Shown: in pieces, positions 16,417 to 22,552 of the stretch
Position numbering within the stretch: the first letter of the stretch is position 1
How the letters are laid out: each line of letters begins with the position of its first letter
Origin: a virus
Length of the DNA: 22,552 bases
Direction: 5' to 3' (one strand)
Virus record (IMG/VR): IMGVR_UViG_3300024520_005334
Coordinates: 1-22,552 of that record
Notes under the pieces: generated by a model
Databases searched by the model: none
What the model was told of the DNA's origin: nothing
The model's input: the letters and a program-made list of their open reading frames with translations, nothing else
Made by a program: the position numbers and the translations under genes

Positions 16417-16461
16417 TTAAGAATGAACATGAAGGGGAGTATATTTACGCTTCATGTCCAT
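16417..16461 (-). other. Interrupted first 14 codons of the polymerase PHP domain
   Basis: From the ATG at 16461, with AAGGA centred 11 bases upstream (16477-16473), the frame reads MDMKRKYTPLHVHS and then TAA (16419-16417). The next codons, GTG TTT, are followed by GAA TAT TCA, so HVHS and EYSLLDG of the conserved PHP motif are separated by exactly nine bases (TAAGTGTTT). TAA is an ordinary stop elsewhere in the window (for example at 851-853), so general recoding of TAA is unlikely. It may be a recoding site, a relic of an excised insertion, or a real truncation. Confidence 0.75.
16427..16457 (-). promoter_or_regulatory. Hairpin over the polymerase start region
   Basis: On the minus-strand transcript ACATGAAG (16457-16450) can pair perfectly with CTTCATGT (16434-16427), an 8-bp stem with a 15-base loop. 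The left arm holds the second possible ATG (16455), and the right arm holds the Leu-His-Val codons of HVHS. It lies seven bases before the TAA. It could hide the start or stall ribosomes ahead of the stop. Seen in sequence; function inferred. Confidence 0.4.
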
Positions 16462-16530
16462 TTTTGATTTGGTCCTTATAGGTGACGACCATTAGTCTAA
16501 TTCGGTCTAGTTTTATTTTAGTAAAATCTA

Positions 16531-16767
16531 TTATCCCAGCAATCCTTTTTTCTTAGTTAATGCTTTTTCAACACCACTAGCACATCCAGGACAAAGATCA
16601 TAACTCTTTACAGTATTTAAGGGTAGGCTATCACCGCACCAGTGAAAATAGTCTGAATTAACTTTTAAAAATGGAGTTTTATTTGATAGAGATACTGCAA
16701 GAATATCTTCATTCTCTTTAATTCTCCTCCCACACTTATCACATTCAAACCGTCTAAATTCAGTCAT
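16531..16767 (-). CDS. Small zinc-binding protein
   Basis: A 78-residue protein with two CxxC knuckles, C9-x2-C12 (ECDKCGRRI) and C59-x2-C62 (LCPGC), plus H42 and C44 between them. This is a pattern common in small phage zinc proteins. GGGAG precedes the ATG with seven bases of spacing. The start overlaps the last base of the nuclease stop (TAATG). It lies between the Cas4-like nuclease and polymerase III alpha, so a replication or recombination role is plausible. The family is not recognised and function is unknown. Confidence 0.65.
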   Translation of the reverse strand: MTEFRRFECDKCGRRIKENEDILAVSLSNKTPFLKVNSDYFHWCGDSLPLNTVKSYDLCPGCASGVEKALTKKKGLLG

Positions 16768-18782
16768 TATTCAACACTCCCTGGCTCTTGATAAAATCCG
16801 TGGATATGTTCCGGATGTTTATAGTGTTCAGTAACCCATTCAATTCCATGCTGCTCAATCATATATTTGATTTGCTCACATTTAGTCATAGGCTGCTTAT
16901 AACGACTGACCTGTCCAAACCTATGTTCCTCAATAGGTTCTACATGAGTATCTTCAAATGTGGTCATTCCGGCATGACACAGCTTGCGGCACTTCCAAGT
17001 TTGCTTCATGTCCTTTTCTCTAATTAATGCGGGACGTTCTGTATTCTTAATCGCCTCGAATCTTTTCCGCAACATCTCTTCTGTTTTTTCTAGGTCTGAA
17101 TCCTGAAAATGAACAGTAAAGGCTCCACCATAGTTAATGAAATATATAGTAACAATGAAGGTTTTAGCTTCAGGATAGAGATGATGGGCTGCGTAGTGAT
17201 ATATGCGTAATTGAGCGTCACTAAAAAGCGAGTGTTGGTCTTTAGTGGCTCCTGTGGCCCAATCCAATCGCTTGCCCGTATTATGAGTGGGGATCATATC
17301 CTTAGTACACAAATATGTATTTGTTGGACTGTCTACCAGAATACATTGTGTTATCATATTCTTGATTTTTGTAATACTACGAATTTGTCTTTTATTTGAT
17401 TTTCCTGGTCCCCAGCTAGGATCTATCCTGTCTGCTTTTCTTGGTAGTAAAAAAGGGTTAATATTGATTGGTCTGAAATGTAAAGGATAGGCATTAACTG
17501 CTAGTCCGAACCCTTTCTGTGTAGTCTTACATTGATTAGGTCTTTGTCCTAAGGACAATAATAGTTCTTTTACATTATCTGATAGTATTCTATTACAATT
17601 AGTGAATACGGCCTGATGTCGGTAAGGATTGGCACCGCCATCACTATCCATTAACCCCCTCAATAGATCCAATCTTTGACTATGGGATGATCTCAAATAC
17701 ATTAATGGGATATGTTTGTTATTTATGACATTTAGTTGTCTTAATAGGGGTGTAATTTTATGTACTGTCTTACTTACACATCTATCTTTTCCTCCGATAT
17801 TATCGCCTACATTATATCCACGCCTCATAATTTCTTCGAACACGAATTCATCACTAGAGGTTATCTCTCCACCCCTATTTCGTCCATCCCCAAGCCATAG
17901 CCCAAAGACATAAGGGTCTATAGGTAAATCGACTTCGTTAAGATCTAGGGGTTTTGCTGTACTAATATTATCTTTTACTTTTAGATCTAAGACATTAACA
18001 ACACTATTATCCTCTAGGGTCCATAGGTGATCCTTATCGCAAATAACAGTGCTGGTATCATCAAATTTAATTTTATAGCATGGCTTCATACTAGGCTGTG
18101 ATTTAGCTAAAACTTTAGTAAGTTGTCCGTCCTTGTCAAAGACCAGATCACCGACACTAATGTCTTCCATAGTTGACCAACCTTTGGCTGTGGGAAGAGG
18201 GGTATCAAGAGGCAATCCTTTCCAATCACATATCTCATACACGCCATCACCACAATCCATGATCAAATCAATCGTACCTTTTAAGGCCAGATGACCCTGG
18301 AGTCGCTCGCCTTCGACAGTGTAATCATACTCTGCCCAATCGAAAGGAAGCTCAAAATCGAAATGGGGCTCGGCAGCTACCACATCACGATTCATGGGAT
18401 CAAACATGCCTTCATTATATTCCAGGGCTTTCCAAACCCATTTTTTGCAGTCTTTAAAATCCTTCTCGTCCCAGGTGTGATGGGTTATCCTGCTAGTATA
18501 GAACATGTACACACGGGAAATGATATCATTGAGGTACTCGGGATCATACTTGTCAGTTAGAACGTCACCAATATCATTGTCCTTAACAATCTTTTCTCCC
18601 TTTTGGATAGCTAACTTACATAAAGCACATATTTCTAATATTTTATGACAGATAGTACCCTTGTCCGCTTTTTTGTTTGACGGTCCTCTTATGCCTAAAA
18701 TATATTCAACCATGTGCTGTTGGGGACAAAACCTATGACAGTTAAAAGAACTACTACGGAAATAAACGATTGGTATAGTCAT
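16767..18782 (-). CDS. Cas4/RecB-like PD-(D/E)XK nuclease interrupted by an intein
   Basis: The 671-residue precursor would give a 358-residue nuclease after removal of residues 189-501. N-terminal FRSSSFNCHRFCPQQH is the opening typical of RecB-family single-strand exonucleases, and KGTICHKILE (about 41-50) holds the conserved His of motif I. GTIDLIMDCGD (169-179) gives the motif II Asp (D172). EICDWK/TGKRLDW restores motif III (D186-W-K188) and the following TGK when the intein is removed. SDAQLRIYHYAAH is the downstream Gln-Tyr motif of the family. Cys residues near both ends (C15, C19 and KCRKLC) could bind an iron-sulfur cluster, as in Cas4/AddB, but this is uncertain. It would trim DNA ends in replication or recombination. 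It lies one base from the dNMP kinase stop. Confidence 0.85.
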   Translation of the reverse strand: MTIPIVYFRSSSFNCHRFCPQQHMVEYILGIRGPSNKKADKGTICHKILEICALCKLAIQKGEKIVKDNDIGDVLTDKYDPEYLNDIISRVYMFYTSRITHHTWDEKDFKDCKKWVWKALEYNEGMFDPMNRDVVAAEPHFDFELPFDWAEYDYTVEGERLQGHLALKGTIDLIMDCGDGVYEICDWKGLPLDTPLPTAKGWSTMEDISVGDLVFDKDGQLTKVLAKSQPSMKPCYKIKFDDTSTVICDKDHLWTLEDNSVVNVLDLKVKDNISTAKPLDLNEVDLPIDPYVFGLWLGDGRNRGGEITSSDEFVFEEIMRRGYNVGDNIGGKDRCVSKTVHKITPLLRQLNVINNKHIPLMYLRSSHSQRLDLLRGLMDSDGGANPYRHQAVFTNCNRILSDNVKELLLSLGQRPNQCKTTQKGFGLAVNAYPLHFRPININPFLLPRKADRIDPSWGPGKSNKRQIRSITKIKNMITQCILVDSPTNTYLCTKDMIPTHNTGKRLDWATGATKDQHSLFSDAQLRIYHYAAHHLYPEAKTFIVTIYFINYGGAFTVHFQDSDLEKTEEMLRKRFEAIKNTERPALIREKDMKQTWKCRKLCHAGMTTFEDTHVEPIEEHRFGQVSRYKQPMTKCEQIKYMIEQHGIEWVTEHYKHPEHIHGFYQEPGSVE
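17280..18218 (-). mobile_element. Class 3-type (WCT) intein with LAGLIDADG endonuclease in the nuclease gene
   Basis: 313 residues from Gly1 (codon 18218-18216) to Asn313 (17282-17280), with Thr at +1. The first residue is Gly, so a standard N-terminal nucleophile is absent. Trp66 in block B (CDKDHLWTL), Cys292 in block F (TQCILVDSP) and Thr at +1 form the WCT set of class 3 inteins, in which the block F Cys starts splicing. The end is MIPTHN. LAGLIDADG motifs are FGLWLGDG (about 105-112) and LLRGLMDSDG (185-194). The position between DWK and TGK of the nuclease motif fixes both boundaries. Confidence 0.88.
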
Positions 18783-18783
18783 A

Positions 18784-19620
18784 TTATCCTATTATCATTT
18801 GAGGTATGTGTTTACACTTTAATTTAACTAACATATTATATATAGCCTCACACTGCTCTGGAATAGTCCGCTCCCTATTATCGATAACAGCACTGCACAA
18901 GTCAAAATTGATTTGCTCACTAGCATGTGTGTCTTTACTCTGAAAAATATCACGTAAAAGACCGAGAATAATAGCACCGCGATTCTTAAGAAGAATAAGT
19001 TCATTATCAAATCGGGCATCACAAATCAAGGCAATTTCCGGTGCATCCTCTTCGATCCTACGAAGTAAGGTGTCAACCCAGACATGTTCATACATCTTAC
19101 GAAAAATTTCCGTACCCATATATTGGAGGACTTCGCGGATTGTCATGGGTCCTGGCTCGTGATAGACTATTCCGCTAAGCACCTTTTCATAATATCTACC
19201 AAGTCTACCTGCAATCTCCTTATCAATGGGATCTTGTGGTGTTACTTCCGTAGTTACCCCAGGCATATTCTCCCACCGCAGATGAGTTTCTGACATCTTA
19301 TCTTCATCTGTTCCATATACTTTATCTCTCGGCAATCCCAGCACATTAATAGCGATATCCTTAAGAGCATCAGCTAGACCATAGATCTTGCAGAAAGGAC
19401 CGACAGAATTATAAAGGCTTTCCATATTCACTGAGTTTAAAGTGAACCACCCATTAAGACGTTCGCCTAGAATATCTTGGAATTCTAATTCTCCTGTGGT
19501 ATTATTAACACGAATACGTTCGGAAATACCCAGTTGCTTCATCTTCATCATCATAACAAAGTTACAACTGACATTTTTCCCGCTCTGTTTTTTTCCTGCA
19601 AAGCCGATTATTTGAGTCAT
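18784..19620 (-). CDS. Deoxynucleoside monophosphate kinase-like P-loop protein
   Basis: A 278-residue P-loop protein opening MTQIIGFAGKKQSGKNVSC. The Walker A loop GKKQSGKN spans residues 9-16, with Asn where Ser or Thr is usual, as in several phage dNMP kinases. TIREVLQYMGTEIFRKMYEHVWVDTLLRRI followed by ALICDARFDNE is the pattern of T4 gp1-type deoxynucleotide monophosphate kinases, with the Asp-Arg segment for nucleotide binding. It would raise dNMPs to dNDPs for phage DNA synthesis. An insertion (about 95-145) lies between the lid-like parts. GAGGA sits six bases before the ATG. It lies between a small acidic protein and the nuclease. The exact substrate, including a modified base, is unknown. 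Confidence 0.8.
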   Translation of the reverse strand: MTQIIGFAGKKQSGKNVSCNFVMMMKMKQLGISERIRVNNTTGELEFQDILGERLNGWFTLNSVNMESLYNSVGPFCKIYGLADALKDIAINVLGLPRDKVYGTDEDKMSETHLRWENMPGVTTEVTPQDPIDKEIAGRLGRYYEKVLSGIVYHEPGPMTIREVLQYMGTEIFRKMYEHVWVDTLLRRIEEDAPEIALICDARFDNELILLKNRGAIILGLLRDIFQSKDTHASEQINFDLCSAVIDNRERTIPEQCEAIYNMLVKLKCKHIPQMIIG

Positions 19621-19632
19621 ATTATTTTTCCT

Positions 19633-19929
19633 CTAATATGCATGACACTTCTTAGAAACCTCATCATCTTCGTCTTCTTCATCCCCCCATCCTTCATTTA
19701 AAAAATACTTATGTAGTATATCCATACGGTCTTCTGAATCGACAAGGACATCTAGAGCCTCATCAAGATTCTTATAATAATCACCGGTAGAGTGATCACC
19801 GATTCCAGCAGGGTGATCTAATAATAGGGCTAGGGAGGTCATCGCCTTTTGCCGATCCATTTCCGCCTTACTATATAAATAATTTAAAGCGTGCTCACTT
19901 GCAGTTGACGGGGTAATTCGTGCGTTCAT
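19633..19929 (-). CDS. Small conserved-looking phage protein (acidic C terminus)
   Basis: A 98-residue helical protein. The core HPAGIGDHSTGDYYKNLDEALDVLVDSEDRMDILHKYF (about 38-76) resembles small phage proteins with the pattern aGIGDHs.....a..aL..l.da.drle.l. I know these as conserved phage proteins of unknown function. The C terminus is strongly acidic (EEDEDDEVSKK). GAAGGAG lies seven bases before the ATG. Placed between primase and dNMP kinase. No catalytic motif seen. Confidence 0.7.
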   Translation of the reverse strand: MNARITPSTASEHALNYLYSKAEMDRQKAMTSLALLLDHPAGIGDHSTGDYYKNLDEALDVLVDSEDRMDILHKYFLNEGWGDEEDEDDEVSKKCHAY

Positions 19930-20012
19930 TCTTCATCTCCTTCTAAGAGTCGGTTCATTATTGTATCAATATCAATTTCCAATTCAATCTCATCTTCCGG
20001 TACAGCTCTTAT
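19926..20012 (-). CDS. Possible 28-residue protein with a non-standard start
   Basis: Between primase and the next gene an open frame encodes a strongly acidic, protein-like sequence (RAVPEDEIELEIDID...MNRLLEGDEE) and ends in TGA overlapping the next ATG as ATGA, the junction style of this array. AAGGAG (20026-20021) lies eight bases before ATA at 20012-20010, the only start-like codon at a suitable distance; no ATG, GTG or TTG fits. It may be a gene with an AUA start, a frameshifted tail of primase, or a chance frame. Low certainty. Confidence 0.25.
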   Translation of the reverse strand: MRAVPEDEIELEIDIDTIMNRLLEGDEE

Positions 20013-21172
20013 AAATCTAACTCCTTAGCCTTATCTATCCAGGGTTGAATATCAGCTGTAACCCTATCCACACTTAGTTCAGCAACATCGTTACTAGTCA
20101 GTGTTGGAAAATACATGCGGTATGTTCGGCAGCATGTATCATTAATCCTTTTAGCGGCTTCTTGTCCAGCCCCATCATTATCTGTTAGTACAATAATAGA
20201 AAGAGCACCAGACTCATCTATTAATTGTTTTTGATCATCATTTAAAACCGTTCCAAAAATCGCCACCGCATTATGAATTCCAGCCTCTTCCAATCTCCAA
20301 ACATTTCCAGGCGACTCTACCAGGACAACTACTCCACTCTTTTTTATATGCTTAAGTGCTTTCCAATAGTTATAAAGAACCTTCTCCTTTTCAAATCCTT
20401 TAGTATGCCACCATTTAGGAAAGAAGTAGCAGTCTTTTTGGGGATTATGATACTGTTTACATTCCTTACATTTTTCAAAGATACTTCTTCCAGTAAATCC
20501 TAAGATCTTTGATCCGTCCTCTGTAAGGATAGGAACCATTGCTCTATTGTACATTGGTTTGCCAAACGTTTTACAAGTCCCCACACCATACTCATTTAAA
20601 ACCTCTATTGAATAACCCCTCTTTAAATAGTAGTCTGAGGGGATACTCACTTTTGACCGGTAAAAATCTACATCAATAAGTCCTTTAGGAGCTTCTCGTC
20701 CCGCTGTCATATTTACAATACGACAAAAGTCTTGATGATCCGTATTATATTTCTCTCCCTTTTTTAAATTAGAAAAAGAAAGTTCAAATCGTCTCAATAA
20801 AAAATCAATAGTATCATCTAAAGAAACTTCTTTGTCACCCGGAGTGGTCCAGTCGTGTCTTATATGAGATAGTCCTCCTCTGACTAAGCTGAGGATGGAT
20901 GTTCCAAAATGAGACTCGCATTCATGTGTCCTACACTTAAAGTGTACTCTGTAATCTGCGTTATAATATAAATTTAATGCGGATCTATTGTCGCCGCCGT
21001 GAATAAAGCATGAAGAAAAAATAACTTTAGACCCGCGATTCCACCTGACATCAAAATAGTCATAGAGGTTTTCAATTCGATCTAGAGTAATATCACATAA
21101 GGTATTGATTTTTTGCTGGTCAGTATACTTAGAACGCCACGTCTTCTTCTTCATTATCATATCCTGTGTCAT
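20009..21172 (-). CDS. DnaG-like DNA primase with TOPRIM domain
   Basis: A 387-residue primase. The ATG at 21172 has GGAGGA seven bases upstream; the earlier ATG at 21193 would overlap the helicase by 65 bases without such a site. An N-terminal zinc-binding segment is visible as SSCFIHGGDN and HFKCRTHECE (C55, H58, C80, C85). The central part includes YYLKRGYSIEVLNEYGVG and YNRAMVPIL (the RNA-polymerase-like N-terminal fold of DnaG). The TOPRIM core is VVVLVESPGNVWRL (E286) and IIVLTDNDGAGQEA (D331, D333). An additional Cys cluster KCKECKQYHNPQKDC (about 234-248) is likely a second zinc site. It would make RNA primers for lagging-strand synthesis with the adjacent helicase. There is no helicase-binding C-terminal domain of usual DnaG length. 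Confidence 0.85.
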   Translation of the reverse strand: MTQDMIMKKKTWRSKYTDQQKINTLCDITLDRIENLYDYFDVRWNRGSKVIFSSCFIHGGDNRSALNLYYNADYRVHFKCRTHECESHFGTSILSLVRGGLSHIRHDWTTPGDKEVSLDDTIDFLLRRFELSFSNLKKGEKYNTDHQDFCRIVNMTAGREAPKGLIDVDFYRSKVSIPSDYYLKRGYSIEVLNEYGVGTCKTFGKPMYNRAMVPILTEDGSKILGFTGRSIFEKCKECKQYHNPQKDCYFFPKWWHTKGFEKEKVLYNYWKALKHIKKSGVVVLVESPGNVWRLEEAGIHNAVAIFGTVLNDDQKQLIDESGALSIIVLTDNDGAGQEAAKRINDTCCRTYRMYFPTLTSNDVAELSVDRVTADIQPWIDKAKELDL

Positions 21173-22552
21173 CGTATGATCCTCCAGCCTCAAGCTCTAA
21201 GGCAGTAGCTCCTTCGATCAGCTTAGCATATTTCCCCTGCATTAGCACATTAATATAATCTCCCGCCTCTAGTCCTTCACCATGACGAGCAATAATAGGA
21301 ACAAGCTTTCTATTGCCGTGTTCGGTCCCATCCTTAGCTATTTCTTCATCTGATTTTTCTTTATAGATAGCAAAGTTAGAACAGAGCCACATAATCCTAT
21401 CTGATCCACTAGCGGCGTCAGTAGACTCCTTGGTTATTCCATCTCTATTTAATTGAATAAAACAAAGGATAGGTACTTCATAACGTAGAGCAAAATTATG
21501 GAGAGCAGTCATCATAAAGCCTAGCAGTTGAAACTCTTTCATATCTGTTTTAGCTAGTTCGGATGCCTCCATCAATTTCAGATAGTCATATATAATTACG
21601 CAGTCCTTAGCTTTGCCTAGATCATTTAGACCAACAGTCTTCGCAATCCACCGTCTCATAATTGATAACTGATCTTCAAATGCTCTACCACCGATATTTT
21701 TATAATAGAAGGGTAAGGTTTTTTTCGTCTTGGCCAGGTTAATTAATTCATTTTTACGGACCTCATTGGAGGCAAACTGGCCTGTTTCAATATCATTAAT
21801 TGTAGACTTTCCAGCGGTATCATAAGAGATCATAGCCCCGCCTCGACTTTGCTGATCCTTTTTAGTCATTTCCGTATCAAGGTAAAGTATAGGGGTGTCT
21901 CTCTCAGCAATTGAGATTCCTGCGTTCAAGCCATAAATCGACTTCCCACAGTTATGAGTGACTATAAAATGGTCTGTCATAAAAAGACCGTCGTTCTCTT
22001 CTAATGTTAAACATCTAGCATTGTCCTGTCCTAAATATTCAATTTTAGTTATTGTACGCTTTAGATCGCCGATTTTTCTGTTGGTAAAGTTATCTCTCTT
22101 ACGTGAAAGAGAAAATGGAATAATATCCTTAGGAAGTCTGATCTCGCATGAATAGGATTTAAAGCTCTTACCGTTACAGGTAGTGGTTTGCCTATTCATA
22201 GAGCATAATCCACCAAGAGAATGAACAATCTCTTTTACGTCCTTACATAACTGACTGGAAACTGAGATAAATTTAGTTCTAGATGTTTTAGATAATGGAT
22301 CAATAGAACAGCTTCCGTCAGAATCAAATAATCCTCTTAGTGTATTTAATCTTATCTCTTGCGTATTATATATATAATTTTTAGGAATAAATTTTGAATA
22401 ACAGTTGTGACCAAAGATACCAACCTCTCGTAATCTGTTTTGAAATCCATTAACTCTATATGTAGTGGCTTTACTTGCTTTTCTTTCAAATTTTACCTCA
22501 AATCCTTCTCTGGTAAAATAATCTTTAAGAGTCTCATGTATTTCATCATCCA
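21129..22552 (-). CDS. DnaB/RecA-like replicative helicase with intein (5' end outside window)
   Basis: The frame is open to the right edge, so the gene begins outside the window; an ATG at 22199 is internal to the intein. The visible extein starts at Cys(+1) CGKSIYGLNAGI, the second half of the Walker A loop. ILYLDTEMTKKDQQSR follows. Walker B is DCVIIYDYLKL, then CFIQLNRDG (motif for NTP sensing and DNA contact) and ASGSDRIMWL. These fit the RecA-type core of a replicative DnaB-family helicase. The C terminus is acidic (DDTGYDNEEEDVAF). It would unwind the replication fork and work with the primase whose gene overlaps its end. It is inactive unless the intein is spliced, because the P-loop is interrupted. 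Confidence 0.85.
   Translation of the reverse strand, partial: DDEIHETLKDYFTREGFEVKFERKASKATTYRVNGFQNRLREVGIFGHNCYSKFIPKNYIYNTQEIRLNTLRGLFDSDGSCSIDPLSKTSRTKFISVSSQLCKDVKEIVHSLGGLCSMNRQTTTCNGKSFKSYSCEIRLPKDIIPFSLSRKRDNFTNRKIGDLKRTITKIEYLGQDNARCLTLEENDGLFMTDHFIVTHNCGKSIYGLNAGISIAERDTPILYLDTEMTKKDQQSRGGAMISYDTAGKSTINDIETGQFASNEVRKNELINLAKTKKTLPFYYKNIGGRAFEDQLSIMRRWIAKTVGLNDLGKAKDCVIIYDYLKLMEASELAKTDMKEFQLLGFMMTALHNFALRYEVPILCFIQLNRDGITKESTDAASGSDRIMWLCSNFAIYKEKSDEEIAKDGTEHGNRKLVPIIARHGEGLEAGDYINVLMQGKYAKLIEGATALELEAGGSYDDTGYDNEEEDVAF
21951..22552 (-). mobile_element. Intein (C-terminal part) in the helicase P-loop
   Basis: About 200 residues of intein run in frame from the right edge to Asn at 21953-21951, with Cys at +1. 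Before the visible ATG at 22199 the frame reads LNTLRGLFDSDGSCS, a LAGLIDADG motif, followed by VSSQLCKDVKEIVHSLGG, typical of the helix after it. The end is FMTDHFIVTHN, with the usual penultimate His. Its N-terminal splice block and probably the first LAGLIDADG motif are outside the window. It interrupts Walker A just before CGKS. Confidence 0.88.

Noticed and set aside
16427-16466. Plus-strand terminator (hairpin followed by T run)
   Set aside because: The T run follows the hairpin only on the plus strand, where no gene is transcribed nearby; the same bases encode the polymerase start on the minus strand.
16470-16510. Promoter before polymerase III alpha
   Set aside because: A TATAAG-like element occurs, but no -35 element has a convincing spacing; a single long transcript explains the overlapped genes.
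21173-21193. Earlier ATG for the primase at 21193
   Set aside because: It would overlap the helicase end by 65 bases and lacks a ribosome binding site; GGAGGA is placed seven bases before 21172.
1-22552. tRNA genes, CRISPR arrays, insertion sequences, attachment sites
   Set aside because: No cloverleaf, regularly spaced repeats, transposase or flanking direct repeats were seen by eye. Short or diverged ones could be missed.

Overview
The window looks like part of a tailed double-stranded DNA bacteriophage genome (Caudoviricetes), probably a large one. It is AT-rich and gene-dense, with almost no non-coding DNA, and neighbouring genes commonly overlap by a few bases (ATGA or TAATG junctions). 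It carries phage-type replication genes, inteins in essential genes and a free-standing homing endonuclease. Several starts have clear Shine-Dalgarno sequences (AAGGAG, GGAGGA), so the host uses them. The sequence does not identify the host. No rRNA, tRNA or CRISPR array was seen.

Layout. Plus strand, 2-1122: the end of a cysteine-rich, probably virion-associated protein that is open at the left edge, then a small protein with a Gly-Cys-Gly-Cys motif. A hairpin terminator at 1103-1141 marks the meeting point with a long minus-strand array that fills the rest of the window. In transcription order (right to left) the array holds: a DnaB/RecA-like helicase with an intein in its P-loop (open at the right edge), a DnaG-like primase, a small acidic protein, a dNMP kinase, a Cas4/RecB-like nuclease with an intein, a small zinc protein, DNA polymerase III alpha in two separate genes with a zinc-ribbon gene and a DEDDh proofreading exonuclease between them, a small sigma factor, and a GT4 glycosyltransferase with an intein. 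After that come eight genes of a sugar-transfer type cluster (GT-B and GT-A fold proteins, a nucleotidyltransferase, a methyltransferase-like protein, a four-cysteine protein), an EDxHD homing endonuclease, a probable single-strand annealing protein and a zinc-ribbon partner.

How the genes fit together. Helicase, primase, polymerase, exonuclease and dNMP kinase form a replication set. The Cas4-like nuclease and the annealing protein would serve recombination. The sigma factor could redirect host RNA polymerase. The sugar cluster would decorate phage DNA, the virion or the host surface; the sequence does not say which.

Most notable. (1) The PHP domain of polymerase III alpha is interrupted exactly in its metal-binding HVHS-EYSLLDG motif by nine extra bases containing an in-frame TAA, while all downstream PHP ligands are intact. 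(2) The polymerase is split just after the third catalytic aspartate. (3) Three inteins sit in active-site motifs of three different enzymes. One is of the class 3 (WCT) type inside a nuclease motif, and one is in a glycosyltransferase donor-binding motif.
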